From Emydura subglobosa (taxonomy: Eukaryota > Chordata > Testudines > Chelidae): 64,000 nt of DNA. A program made the translations under genes and the position numbers. Positions 22,261 through 34,089 of this stretch are shown here, piece by piece (position 1 is the first letter of the stretch; each line of letters begins with the position of its first letter). Below the pieces are notes generated by a model that saw only the letters and a list, made by a program, of their open reading frames with translations, was not told the origin of the DNA and made no database searches. Location of the stretch: positions 4,201,198 to 4,265,197 of the forward strand of contig ML679960.1 of NCBI GenBank assembly GCA_007922225.1. Reading direction: 5' to 3'.

Positions 22261-23854
22261 ATCGCTGTCGTCCTCCTTTTTTCTTCTGCAGGAAGCAGTA
22301 ATCAGAATTTACTAAAAATAACTGGTATATAATAGTATAATGATGATGCATATCGTAGAAGAGCTAATAAGGAATAAAATAAGCTTCTATGTGTCTATTT
22401 TTTAAAATAGGTTCACGTGAAAGGAAAAAAGTATAGTATTATAACTAAATAAATGAAAAATAGTCTTAGTCATTGAATGTCTCATCATGAGTTGTTTAAT
22501 ACTTATAGATATTTTATATAATGTTATGAGAACTTTAAATTGCAGTTTAGTTGTTAGGACGGTGAAGAGCTAGGTTAAAACCAGAGTCTGATAAGCACAA
22601 TAAATTTGCCCATGCTTTTCCATCACTTTATCAATCTGGGCTCTTGGGATACATTGATTTACATTTTAACACTGTGCTAACCAAATATACATTTTGGTTT
22701 TGTATCTCTAGTTTCCAAGAAGGTCTTTGAGAGGTGAATAATGTGTATATACATGCTAAACATATTACTACAGACTACTTCCATATATGCTGTACTTCAG
22801 GTTACTACATTGTTCTTTGGGATCTGCCTACCTATCTTGTAAACAGTTGCATATCAGTATTTGAACCTTACTAGGATATAGTCTTGAACATGGTTCTGTT
22901 GAGCAAGAGTACAACAGACTTAACTTGAAATTGTTTAATGATAGTATGGGCAGGGCATAAACATCTTTAGTCTTCCCAGTTAATTTTACAACACACAGAA
23001 GGATAACAACAATGTAAATGCTTGCAAACTGTCTACTTTCAAATCAGAAAGTTAGCTCAGAGTCCCCCTTGATATGAGTGACATTCAAAGTATTTACTTT
23101 AATGTGATACTCCACACATCTCCACACTTGAAGATATTTGAACCAAACGTGTGATTATTTACACACAGTAGCCTTCACAGGTGCATATATCAAGATGATG
23201 GCGTAAAGATACATGCACCTGCGCTCATCTGAATGGAATGAACAAAAGCAACCATGGGTTGTATTGAGTATGATACAGTCAAACACCAGTAAACATAATT
23301 TTATAGATATTGATAGACATGGATATACACACAGATATATATTTTGAGATCCATCCCATTGCATAGTGCTATGTAGCGTCAGGAATCATGAGATAATCCC
23401 TTATCCCATAATTCCAAATTCCATGTATTACATTTGACCTGGTTCCCAGCATGCTAGTATAGTAGATCTAATGTGTCTGTGAAAATGGATACATTTAATG
23501 TGATTATCCATAGTAAAACCTTTTAAAAAATGATTTGACTATGGGCTAGTGTAGATTGGATTTTAGATCAAATTCAGTAGTGGCAGTCTTCCCATTTACA
23601 ATATAAATTATGAACAAGCGTGTATATGAATTTATAGTTTGACAAAGCCGGTTTTCTTAAAGTGCAAATAATGAGTTTGCGGCTTTTAATAAATAGTCTT
23701 CTGACGTGAACAAAACATATAATATGTTAGGAAACCACTAACAGGATCACTTTTTCTGTATTTGTATATTGATGTAGATGCAGGAGAACATATCCTTTTA
23801 GGTGTGAGCTTTTCTTGAAATAGTAGTTTTCATTTATGTTCTTTTACATTACAG

Positions 23855-23951
23855 TATTCCGACAAGGCCCTGTACACCCAGCTGTGCTTTTACCGGTACA
23901 TTTTTGATGTGGACTATGCAATGGAGAAAGTTATTACTGATCAAGAGAAAG
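23855..23951 (+). CDS. POLA1: POLA1 internal exon, C-terminal domain (DNA polymerase alpha catalytic subunit)
   Basis: A 97-bp internal coding exon: 32 complete codons plus one base (it starts in phase 0 and leaves one base). The translation begins [20 protein letters not shown] and goes on to [11 protein letters not shown] recognise this as the segment about 80 to 50 residues before the end of the DNA polymerase alpha catalytic subunit, after its second zinc-binding module. In the protein this helical C-terminal domain binds the B subunit (POLA2) and connects to primase, holding the nuclear replication-initiating complex together. Upstream is a T-rich tract ending TTTTACATTACAG; downstream is the donor GTATGTTA. 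No other POLA1 exon was found in the window, so the flanking introns are at least 23.8 kb and 40 kb here. The frame is open and intron-flanked, so this is a real exon rather than a processed copy. Confidence 0.9.
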
Positions 23952-25070
23952 GTATGTTAAAATACTGTAATTACTTTTTGAATTTAAAGTGGAAATTTGC
24001 ATCATAAAAGCTAGACCTACTTTGTTGTGCTGTTCAAACCTACATCATGCAGAAAGTAGGAAACCAAATGAATTTAGGAATCCCCTGTGTGAGGAAGAAG
24101 TTGCATAGGAATCAGTGGCTTAAGAATCGCTTTCATGTGTCTCCAGATCTTCTGAAGTAATAGCGCTTTGGGAAGAGGAATGTGGAGCATTTGAAAAAAG
24201 TGATAAAATGATAAAAATGCTATTTGTTATGAGTTGGAAGGGACATTGTCAACTTGACTAAATTAACTAATTTAAAAGAATTCCAATTTCTGAGAGAGAA
24301 TCTTTAATATGTTACATCCAGAATATTTTAAAATTTCCTTTCTTAAAAGTTTTATGTTCCCATGTTAATATCTTTCAGCGGCAAAGAAACTGACTGACTG
24401 ACCAAGAAAAGCTGTGAAATTATATATAAAGCCCAGTTAAATATACAAATTAAGCAAACTGAAAGTTATCTGTGCTTACTTCTTTGTTATTGTAATGTTA
24501 GTTAACTATAATAGATACACAGTTTTCATACAGAAAGGTGATTGGCAAGTTGACGGACAGAGCAGTACTCTTGGTGGCTGACTTATATACAACACTGAAT
24601 ATGCTCCATTTTGGACCCCACCTTTGGTGGATTGTTGATCCAAAAATATACTGGTCTCATGTACATGTTTCTACTCTTGTTGAAACTCCTATAGAAAATC
24701 CATAGCAGCTCCTATGAAAAGGATGGAGACAGGTGTAGTAATAGCCTGAGAGAAACCTCTACAGCAGAATAATCTTCTCCACATCCCAGTTAGGGTAGAA
24801 GACAAAGAGATGAAAAAGGATATAGTAGAAAAGATCATTACTCCAGTACTATGGTGATATGCACAGACTACAAGCCAAGGAGTATAACTAGAACGTCTTA
24901 GCTTGCACATGCTCAATAGACTGGAGTGTGGGCTTCTTCTTGGTATGTCAGCACCCTCTTTTTCCAGAGTATTTCGGTGCCTCTTTACTGATACCCCTAA
25001 GAAGGTGAATTCAGTCCTGCAGTTTGAGCATCCAGAATGGAATAATGAAAATCAGTGACACAAGCTTTCA
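23952..25070. other. Intronic DNA after the exon, no gene seen
   Basis: Starts with the splice donor GTATGT. I see no further POLA1 exon and no clear repeat. A 75-codon minus-strand open frame at 24689-24916 has no recognisable domain. Confidence 0.5.
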
Positions 25071-25079
25071 ACTTGAGAT

Positions 25080-25410
25080 AGTCCCTTTGTTACTTAGGTC
25101 CAAAGGGAGGCCAGCTTTTACTTTAGTAGTCTAATGTTTTAGTCTAACCACAGCATCACAAACTTTTACTAAGGTCATTTCGTCCTGTCAGCAGCCCTTT
25201 TTCGTTAAAGAAGAGAAACCATCAGCCAGGAAAGCAATTCTCAGGGTATGGTCCTTCCCAGAGTTGTCAAATTAGATCATGAAATGTGAAGAGTGTTCCT
25301 TGGAACCATCCCAGAAGCTAGAATATCTAGGAACAATGTTTAGCATAAAAATGGACAAACTTTTCTGGCCCAGGACAAGTGTCTCAAACTGCAACAGCAA
25401 ATATAAACTC
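25080..25410 (+). pseudogene. Old DIRS-like reverse transcriptase scrap
   Basis: One frame near 25140-25200 reads LTTASQTFTKVISSCQQPF, comparable to the SAPRVFTKYM block of DIRS reverse transcriptases. Another frame at 25279-25380 reads LEPSQKLEYLGTMFSIKMDK, comparable to the TPTQRTEFI block at 40390. The order and spacing fit the palm-to-thumb region with the YLDD block decayed or deleted. The rest of the open frame to 25734 shows no domain. This is the only transposon-coding scrap in the island around the exon. Confidence 0.45.
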
Positions 25411-25419
25411 TGCTACTAC

Positions 25420-26460
25420 AACCCCTGTCTTGGTGTGAGAATGTTTGAAAGCGTGAGTTTCATGTTTACAAGCCTGAAACTCTATGGGCACACATCCGTA
25501 TTTATTTACTTTATATATGTACATGCTAAAAAATGGCACCTATGCATACATTCATGTCATGACTTTAAAATGTATCATAACAATACCCTATTTGCAGTAG
25601 TAAAATACAATAAAACCCTACATCAATTAGCCAGGCAACTAAAAAACTCAAATTCCCATCCAACAACTCCCCATCCTACAATTATCCTTTTCCTCCATTT
25701 TCAAATGTCTGGCAAAAAAAGACAAGCTTTCTGATGTGCCATCTAATCCCAGCTGTCTTAGACCATAGATGGGGGGAGCGAATTCCAAAGCCATGAGGGC
25801 CATGAAGAAATTCCTGCTACTGCCTTCCTAAGTTAAGGCTGATTGCTTAGGTAATGACAGGTCAACAAGAATCTGACCTTTGACCCACTGCTAAAAAACT
25901 CTGGTCACAGATGATAGTAACAGTCAGTTTTTCTTGTTAATTCCTTTCCTTAAAAAAGTGAGGCTGGGGAGGAGAAATGTTCCATTAATTAGCTCAAAGT
26001 ATGAGCAGCAAGGCTCATTTTCTTACACTTCCAGGACAAGCTCTGCAGTGCTTCTGTCTGATCAGACAACAAGATTTCACCCATGTAAACTGAAAGGGAG
26101 GCACAAGAAACAAACGAACAAACAAAAAACCCCAAAGAGCATGGATGAAGAGGCTTATGGGGAGTCTTTCAGCCATTTACATAGATGGAGATATAAGTAA
26201 CACAGCATACTGACTAACCATACAATAACTGCTCAGTTGTGTGAGAACACTGTCCCAAAACAAACACTTTTTTTCATGGACACATCAGAAAATCAACAGT
26301 AACTCTAATAGGATTTATTAAAGATTCTACATGGCCATGCCATAGAACTCTCATATATTATGCATACAGATAAGAATTTGCTATAGTTGTATTCTCTCTG
26401 AAGTTTAAAAAAAAATCAAGGGGTTTAAAGTCCAAATAAGGCTGAGTGGCTGAAATATAG
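25420..26460. other. Unrecognised intronic DNA
   Basis: No recognisable gene or named repeat. The open frame continuing to 25734 is low-complexity and lysine/histidine-rich. Confidence 0.4.
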
Positions 26461-26464
26461 CTGC

Positions 26465-26790
26465 TTCAGTTCCCTCATCTGCCATAGACTTCCTGTGTGA
26501 CTTTGGGTAAGTCACTTAGGGCCAGTTTCAGTCCCTTTACTCACACTGAATAGTAAATTACTCTACATATAGTTTCATTGACTTCAGTAACATGGCTCAT
26601 TGTGTAAGCTAATATTCAGTGTAACAGGATCACAAGCCGCCCATTAATTTGTCTCAGTTCCTTGTCTGTAAAATGGGGGTAATAACACTTCACCCTGTTG
26701 TGAAAGGGTGTTGAGGATAAACTTATTCATGGTTTTTTAGGCATTTATATACCACAATGATGGAGGCCATATAGGTACCTAGATATATTC
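26465..26790 (+). repeat. MIR-type SINE, plus strand, split
   Basis: Begins near CTGTGTGACTTTGGGTAAG and resumes with CTCAGTTCCTTGTCTGTAAA then ATGGGGGTAATAACACTTC and GTGTTGAGGATAAA. This is the MIR core and 3' part in sense orientation, interrupted at about 26518-26638 by a second short repeat. Confidence 0.75.
26518..26638. repeat. Short repeat inserted in the MIR SINE
   Basis: A segment starting GGGCCAGTTTCAGTCCCTTT and containing TTTCATTGACTTCAGTAACA separates the two halves of the SINE. It resembles the short palindromic family at 20675 and 35876. No clear target duplication was seen. Confidence 0.45.
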
Positions 26791-29010
26791 TGTGATATAG
26801 AATGTCCTCAGCTGAGGAGCTCCTTGGCAGTGGAATCCAACCTGAACAGTGGAATACTGAACCTGTCAATCTGGTGGCTGAATAGAGAATAGCAAGGGAA
26901 GGGAGGATACTTTGAAGTCATTAGTAATTGAAACATAGCTGGATTTTAGGAAGCACTTCACCTCCAAAACATATGCTAGTACTTGGAATCGCAATCTAAT
27001 TCTTCAGATTCGGTATTTATGTGCCATGGCTCTATAAAAGCCTGTACATGCTTAGAAAATGCTTTTACATAGTTATCACAGCCATGTACATTCCATACTT
27101 CCACTCCTTCCTACAAATACCAAAAGTGCCTAGTTCACTTTCTGGATGAATAAACTGCAAAATTGAATTGACAAAAATGAAACTGTTTTAAGCTCTGTGA
27201 CCTACACATAAAAACACAAAATTCAACTCTGAATATTTGTTTGAATCCTATAATTTAAACATTGTTTTTCCCCAGTGTGTTCATAACTTGGTGTGCCAAG
27301 TATCAGTATGAAGTGAATTTTTTTCTGGATGAGTTGTTATAAAGCTTTGAAAGTAGACCATATATGATGTAAATGTTGGCAGAGCTACTAATGGGGTGGG
27401 GCATTAGTATACGCATGTTGGCTGGTGGTGGTTGTTTGAGAGCGAGACAGGAAACTGCAACTAAGATTGGAAGGGCACTTAAGCAAGAAGATACTTTTGC
27501 TCATAAATGAGGTGGAAGTTAATGTTTCTGATGGAGAGGAGAGAGAGACTGAGATGGTGTTGGAAGGGGTGTCAGACAGTAAATGAATGACAGTGCAATG
27601 AAATATGTGGCTCTTCAGTCAACACTGGAGTTACTTTCCATATCTTTTCTGCCTGCAAAGATGAAGACTGTAACAAACGTCTCACAGCAGTGAGCAGGGA
27701 AGGAGATGGATGGAATTAGAAGTGTGGATTTTTTTTTGAGGGGGAATGAAGAAAGGGGAAATAGCACAGAGATCCATTAGTTTAAAAAAAAGTCAGCGTT
27801 AGCTGTTTTCCCATCTGCTAACAATGACTGACCAAAAAAAAAGGTGATTTCACAATACAGTGAGGTTCAGTAGAGAATGATCTGGGTTCTACACTTCTTT
27901 TAGTGGACCATGAGTTTCAATTAGTGTCACACCTTTAGGCACTAGCAATTAATTTCAGTTTCTTAAAGATGATCACTACACTAGGTTGAACAAAAGTTGC
28001 TCTGCACAAGATTTTAAGAAATCTTCAGTGGATAATTGGCCATCATGTCCTTAAATAAATTATTTTTAAACTTTGCAATTTCTAAATCTGTGAGTCAACA
28101 GCAGATTCAATAATGTCAACTCATTTCTTCCAACTGAAGATTGAACTCCAACTGAACTTTATCTTGCTTCAAAGAAGATAGTTTTTAGATTTGTTTGATT
28201 TTAGCATCTTCCCGATAAACTTCCTTGAACTACAGTTACTTTTGCAGAGGAAATGGTAAACCCACAAAATAGTGAAGACATATACAACTATAAGATTGAG
28301 GTTCAGGCATGAAATCAGATTTTTTTGTAGCTCTTTTCCCATTTAAGTGTCCAACAATAAATATGGAAAGGCTAGAGAGGAAAGTGAAATAGCTTTTACA
28401 ATACTTAAAGAATTATAAATATAATTTTTTTCCGTGGAGACCCATGTCATTCTGCTTTCATTTATCTGAACACTACCAGTTTTGTTTATAAATTGAGTTA
28501 CAAATATAAAATAGCTTTCGGGATAAATCTGTTATCGCAGATTGGAGGAAAACACTTTCTGCAGTGAAAAGAAAGAGTCTGACATGGTAGTTCCTTTTTT
28601 ATAGGGTATTGTCAAGGTGGATGGGCCTAGCTGAATTCAAAGTTTCCCAGTGGTGCAGATCCCAATTTTATGGGTTTTTTAGAACTAATTTTTGTGGAGT
28701 CAGGATATGTAACAATTCAAATAGAAACATTGTAACTCTGTATAAACTTAAGTAGCTGCCTGCCTAGATGGGAAAAGGATATAGTGTAATTTTGGGGTTT
28801 ACATTGGGTAAAAATAAATGGATATAAGTTTTCAGATGCTTTTTTTAATGTTCCTATAAAAAATATATATTTTTACAAAACTTGCCAGCAAACGACTAAT
28901 CATTTTGATGTTTTGAGAAAAATAGTAGTTTTAAATAGATGATACAGAATTTATTTTTAAAATGTATTGTGCTTATACAGTTAATGGCTTTTATTTCCAT
29001 AATGTTTTTT
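26791..29010. other. Transposon-poor intronic DNA
   Basis: No gene, and no repeat I can name. It is AT-rich with several poly-T and poly-A runs. Confidence 0.4.
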
Positions 29011-29016
29011 ACTACA

Positions 29017-29106
29017 TAATTATACATCTTAATTACGTAATTACCATCATAATTATTATGTAATTACACGTAGTTCCACTAATTACAAAATCAGGAAGTG
29101 TAATTA
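29017..29106. promoter_or_regulatory. Dense homeodomain-site cluster (seven TAATTA)
   Basis: The palindromic core TAATTA starts at 29017, 29030, 29038, 29050, 29061, 29080 and 29101: seven copies in 90 bases, with no obvious tandem unit. TAATTA is the typical site for paired-class homeodomain proteins, which include ARX, the gene next to POLA1 in vertebrates. The count is read directly; function as an enhancer is inference. Chance AT-richness or a decayed simple repeat is the alternative. Confidence 0.4.
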
Positions 29107-29515
29107 TCTAGTAAAAACTTTCTGAAATCTTATTTATTCACTACAGAATATTTAAAAGACCAACCAGTGACCTACTGGTATCAGTGTATTCTGTTGTATA
29201 TGACACCCAAGTTCAACTCTTGGCCTCTTTCTCTCACAGCCAATAAGATAAGGAATGCTGCAGAAAGAGCTCTTTCATTTCCTGTCAGTGCAAGTGCCAT
29301 TTAATTAAATATCACTCACCACCTATGGATGACAAAGAAATTATGTTGAAGGTTGTTTTGTTCCCTCCTTCTATTAGATTTAGTAGTGCATTTATATCCT
29401 TCGTTACTGAAATCAAATGTCCTCAGGGACTATGACGCCTTAAACTCGAACTTTTAATTATTGGAAGCAAATTAAAAGTTGAAATCAGATAAATGTGGAG
29501 CTCAGAATAAGATAA

Positions 29516-29665
29516 TTCTTCTGCGAGTGCTTACTTGTTCTAAATTAGGTGTATGTGTACCACATGCATCAGTGCTGGAGATTGTTCCCCTAGTGGTATT
29601 CATAGGGCTGGCTCTAGCACCTTCTGCAGTGGTACGCGTATGCGTCCATATATAAGGTGCTGCCG
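29516..29665 (+). repeat. DIRS 2 left inverted terminal repeat
   Basis: TTCTTCTGCGAGTGCTTACT, TAGGTGTATGTGTACCACAT, CAGTGCTGGAGATT and GGCTCTAGCACC pair, in reverse order and complement, with the right terminus at 35300-35450 (GTGCTAGAGCC, CATCAGTGCATTTGGC, ACACACACACCTA). Confidence 0.8.
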
Positions 29666-29879
29666 GCCCTCCTCCCTTCTTACTGCCTGTAACGGTGCTG
29701 GAACATTTTCTTGCTGCGGCAAGTTTTTCTCTCAGCCTAGCGAACTTGATTCTCTTTGTATATAGAGTTCTAAGTTACTATTAAAAAGTTGAAATTAGTT
29801 TTAGTTGCCCTGAGACGGGGCATGCCCCGGTCTCTGGGCTTCAAACTCTGCACTTCATGTAAGAAGCCTATGCCAGTCA

Positions 29880-32116
29880 ATGACCTGCGCCAGAGCTTTT
29901 AAAGTGTCTGGGAGAGACTCGTGTGTGTGAGAAGTACAGGATTTGTAAGAGTTTCCGGCCCCGTACCCAGAAGGACCGGAACATTAGACTAAAAGCTATA
30001 TTAATGAAGTCGGCGCTTAGACTGGCATCAGAACTGGGCCAGTCAGACTCGGTGCCGAGTATGTTGGCTTCACGGAGAACAACTACCACTACTCCCAGCA
30101 CCACCATCTTCCCGACACCGATCAACATTTCCGGTGCCGAAGAAGAAACCAAGGGAGGCGCACGCCGAGCGGGGACACTCACTGGTGCAGAAAAAGGACA
30201 GGAAGAGCCTGGGAGACCATGAGACCCACGTTGGTCTGTCGGTTTCCGCAGGTCCCCAGGGCGTCTTCACCCATCCAGTTGAGCCCTAACCCAGACCCAC
30301 CGACAACTCCTGGGGAAGCGGCAAGGGCCCTCGACACTTCGTGGTCCCCACCACGCCAGCTTTCCAAGCCATGAAAGACCTTTTGGACATATCAGTGCCA
30401 CAGATGCCTCGAGAGGGAAGGCTCCTGTACCATAACTAAGTACTACCTTTGTCTTCTGGGCTTTCAAGGGAGAAGGCTGTGATAAGACCCCTGCAGCGTT
30501 CCCTGACACCAAAGCACCAGTCTCTGTCCCGTGAGTGGTCTCCAGACTCACGGTACTGGCTTGAAGAACGGCACTGTGAGCAATTGGGCTCTTACTGCAT
30601 TCCCCAGTTCCATGGCCCCGGGCTGCAGAGGGACGGTATCAATCCCCAGGACATCAGTCTCCCAAACCCTGGCACCTACCCTTGGGCTACCAGCACAGAT
30701 CTCCAGTTTTCAAGTTCCGATCACAGAGCCCATACAGGAAGCCCAAGGACAAGAGCTGGGCACGGGACACAAGGTGCTCAAGTTCCCAGCACCGTTCTCC
30801 AACATAAGGGCACCCACACTGCCTCTACAGTGTGGAAGGGCAATCAGCTTTGGCACCTCCATGGTCACTGAGTAGCAGTTCAGACTCGGAGGGGGAGGAG
30901 GTGATCCTGCCAAAGAGACAGTTTGCTACTGCAGCTACAGGGTACACCATGACACCCCCAATGGTGGTGTAACCACAAGGCCAATGTGCTGTCCCATGGT
31001 AGTTTTGTAACCCTTGGGGTTTTCCCCCTACCCACGGGTTCACGAGGACACTTCCTGTTCTGGGCCTTGGTATCACAGACATTGGCAGCCATTCGCCCAG
31101 CAATGGCTCTGGATGTGGAATTGACTCAGGAAGAGGGCCCTTCAGCAGATCCAGAAGGAGCTATCTTGTCTAGAGAGGATGACCCGGCTCCTCCACCTCT
31201 ACCAGTCTCTTCCTCCTCCTCGCTTGATGAAGCTGTAGCAGGACCTTCCACTGCTGTCCCACTGAATAACTTCAGGGCCCAGTAGGAGCTGCTCAAGCTA
31301 GTGGCATCAAACCTAGGACTCAAGGTGGAGGAGCTAAAAGAACCCATGGATGACCTATTTGGCATCCTGGTAGTGGCAGCCCTATCCAGGGTGGCCCCTC
31401 CCAGTCCAGGAGGGTGTGGTGAAATTAGCAAAGACCTTGTGGCAGATCCCTGCCACCAACATCCAAGTGGGCAGAAAAGAAATACTACGTTCCTGCTAAG
31501 GGATTTGAGTACCTTTACACCCACCCTCCCCAGGTTGGTAGTAACAGCAGCCAGTGAAAGGGACATGCAGGGACAGATGTTCCACCCTAGAAAATAAAGA
31601 TGCTAAAAAGCAGGACCTTTTGGGGTGAAAAGTTTATTCCACGGCAAGCTTACAATTGTGAATGTCTAACTAGCAAGCCCTGCTAGGTAGATATTATTTT
31701 AACATCTGGCAGTCGGAGAAATTTGCGGACTGTCTGCCACAAACCTCCAGACAGGAGTTCAAGGTGGTCATGGACAGAGGGAAGGTGATAGCCCGGCTTC
31801 TCTTCATACAGCCTCGGATTCAGTGGCCAGAAACATGGCATCTGCAGTGTCGATGAGAAGGGCATCTTGACTCCAATCATCTGGCCTCTTGGTAGAGGTC
31901 CAGCAGTCCATCCCAGACCTCCCCTTTGATGGTGCAGCCCTGATCGCCAACCAGAAAGACTCCAGGCTACACAAACTTAAGGACTCCAGGGCTACATTAT
32001 GCTCCCTGGGGCTGCACACTCCATTGCCTGCCAGAAGGCACTTCAGACCCCAACAGCCACAGAGGTGTGGGGGCCAGCCTAGAGGAGACCCCTGCAGGAG
32101 GAAAAGTGGGTTATAA
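29880..32116 (+). pseudogene. DIRS 2 gag pseudogene
   Basis: Gag pieces in several frames. 29923-30222 reads MCEKYRICKSFRPRTQKDRN, a cysteine-containing N-terminal block. 31086-31285 reads LPVSSSSSLDEAVAGPS, matching SSSSPDEAVAGSS of copy 3 at 38650. 31301 onward continues NLGLKVEELKEPMDDLFGIL. 31889-32116 reads VQQSIPDLPFDGAALIANQK, then LCSLGLHTPLPARRHFRPQQ, the C-terminal block. Frameshifts and stops break the frame, so no protein is expected. Confidence 0.75.
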
Positions 32117-32459
32117 GAGACGCCAGGGCCAATGACCTGACTGAGCTTGAGCTGTTACCACTTGGGGAGGAGCAATTCTTTTGAAGGTGCGCCCATGGAT
32201 GACCTACCAGCCATTTCCCGGGATCCGGACTCCCTATTGTTTTCACACCGCCATGCTCCTTTTCTCCCGGCATGGGCTACCATAACATCAGACTGTTGGG
32301 TCCTCAGCACTGTAGCAACTGGGTATACCCTTCAGTTTGCTTTGCTCCCACCTTCCCCGTCCCTCTTCAGGGACCCTTCTCATGAGCAACTTCTCGCCCA
32401 AAAGGCAAGCCCTCTTGGGAGTGGGAGCCATGGAAAAGCCATGGGAAGATTTTATTCCC

Positions 32460-33150
32460 GCTCCTTTCTAATACCAAAGGCAAAATGAGGCTTGAGGCCT
32501 ATCCTGGACCCGAGAGACCTCAACAGATACCTAAAGAAGCTGAAGTTTCATATGGTCTCTCTAGCCTCTATCATTCCCTCTATGTATCCAGGTGACTGGT
32601 ATGCCACCCTCAATTTAAAGGACACCTATTTCCATATCTCCATCTTCCAGGGCCACAGAATTTCCTACGCTTCATGGTCAGCAAGCAGCACTATCAGTTT
32701 GTGGTGCTCCCCTTTCGCCTATCAACCGCAGCACATATATTCATCAATAGCATGACGGTGGTGGCAGCCTACCTCAGACGGTAGGGCATACAGGTCTTCC
32801 CTTACCTAAATGATTAACTCATCAGAGGTCGTTCAAGGATGCAAGTCCAGCGCAGCATTGAGGTTGTTCAGGCCACCTGCCAAGTGCTGGACCTGTTAAT
32901 AAATAAACAAAAGTCAACTTTCATGCCGGTCCAGAAGATAAAGTTTATAGATACGGTCCTGGACTCCACCCGAGCCAGAGAACTCCTGCCAGAAGCTAGG
33001 TTCCTGGCCATGTTGGAGCTCATAGCCCGAGTGACAGCCCACCCTATCACCACAGCAAGGGTATGCCTCAGACTACTGGTCACATGGCAGCCTGCACTTA
33101 TGTGGCCCATTATGCCAGGCTGCACCTCAGACTTCTGCAAATGTGGTTGA
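32460..33150 (+). pseudogene. DIRS 2 reverse transcriptase pseudogene
   Basis: The frame at 32492-32755 reads MRPILDPRDLNRYLKKLKFH, SLASIIPSMYPGDWYATLNL and KDTYFHISI, the fingers and first palm block, where the usual LDLKDAY is changed to LNLKDTY. A shifted frame gives YQFVVLPFRLSTAAHIFINS and the active-site region FPYLND followed by a stop: the first aspartate of YLDD is asparagine. 32839 onward is the thumb (QKSTFMPVQKIKFIDTVLDS). The enzyme cannot be functional. Confidence 0.85.
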
Positions 33151-33259
33151 TGGATGGTATATTCCCCAACCTGGCACCAACCGGACATAGTCCTTACGAT
33201 TCCTCCACTGATACTCATCTCCCTATCACGTTGGACAAAGCCACATCATGTGAGGAGAA

Positions 33260-33780
33260 GGGTACCTTTCGCTGCCCCACTGCCAGTGTTGTCACTAGTG
33301 TCAGACACCTCGGATCTAGGATGGGGGGCTCATGTTGGTACCCTCAAGACCCAGGGCCTCTGGGCCAAGGATGAGCTGGAATTGCATATCAACATCAGGG
33401 AGCTCAGAATAATCTGACAAGCATATGAAGTATTCTTGCCTCAGCTCTCTGGCATGGTGGTTCAAGTATTGACAGACAATATAGCCTCAATATACTATTA
33501 TCAACTGGCTGGGGGGAGCCAGGTCCAAGGCCCTTAGCCTATGAAGCTTCTGTGTAGCTCACAACATTCACCTGCAAGCTGTGCACCTTCCAGGGATCAG
33601 GAACACCTTAATGGATCACCTCAGCAGGTCCTTTTTCTCTCACCACGAGTGGTCCTTACACCCAGAAGTAGCCAACGTCATCTTTCATAGGTGGGGCATT
33701 CTCCGAGTGGACCTATTTGCCAACAGGAAGTATGAGCATTCTTCTCCCTGCAGAGTCTGGATGACAGCTCGCTGACCAAC
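33260..33780 (+). pseudogene. DIRS 2 RNase H and downstream region
   Basis: Reads LVSDTSDLGWGAHVGTLKTQ, then LELHINIRELRII and VVQVLTDNIASIYYYQLAGG: the Asp, Glu and Asp blocks of the retroelement RNase H domain, with one stop after the second block. It continues with AVHLPGIRNTLMDHLSRSFF and LRVDLFANRKYE, a conserved segment between RNase H and recombinase in these elements. In some DIRS elements an adenine methyltransferase domain lies here; I see no DPPY-type motif. Confidence 0.7.
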
Positions 33781-34089
33781 ACCTTCATTTTGTCATAGTC
33801 GGACGGTCTTACGTACGCATTCCCGCCGATACCACTGATCCACAGAGTCCTTATAAAGGTCAAGAGAGAAAAGGCTCTCCTGGTAGGCCCGGCATGGCCA
33901 TGCTAGCACTGGTTTGGGATGCTATTTGATCTGTCCGTGGCCTGCCCTTGGATGCTTCCATCATGACCAGACCTTCTCTCACAGGACCATGTCTGATTGC
34001 TTCACCCGGACCTGGCTTCCCTTCATCTGACAGCATGGATGCCCTGTGGCTAAGCCTTGAGGAGTAATGCTGTTTGGCTTAAGTCCAGC

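Noticed and set aside
24689..24916. 75-codon minus-strand open frame with hydrophobic stretches
   Set aside because: No recognisable domain, no splice or promoter context, and it lies in intron directly after the POLA1 exon. Too short to support.
31126..31566. 146-codon minus-strand open frame
   Set aside because: Antisense to gag of DIRS 2, serine-rich from the complementary composition.
33580..33990. Adenine methyltransferase domain in DIRS 2
   Set aside because: The position is right for DIRS elements that carry one, but no DPPY-type or glycine-rich motif is visible.
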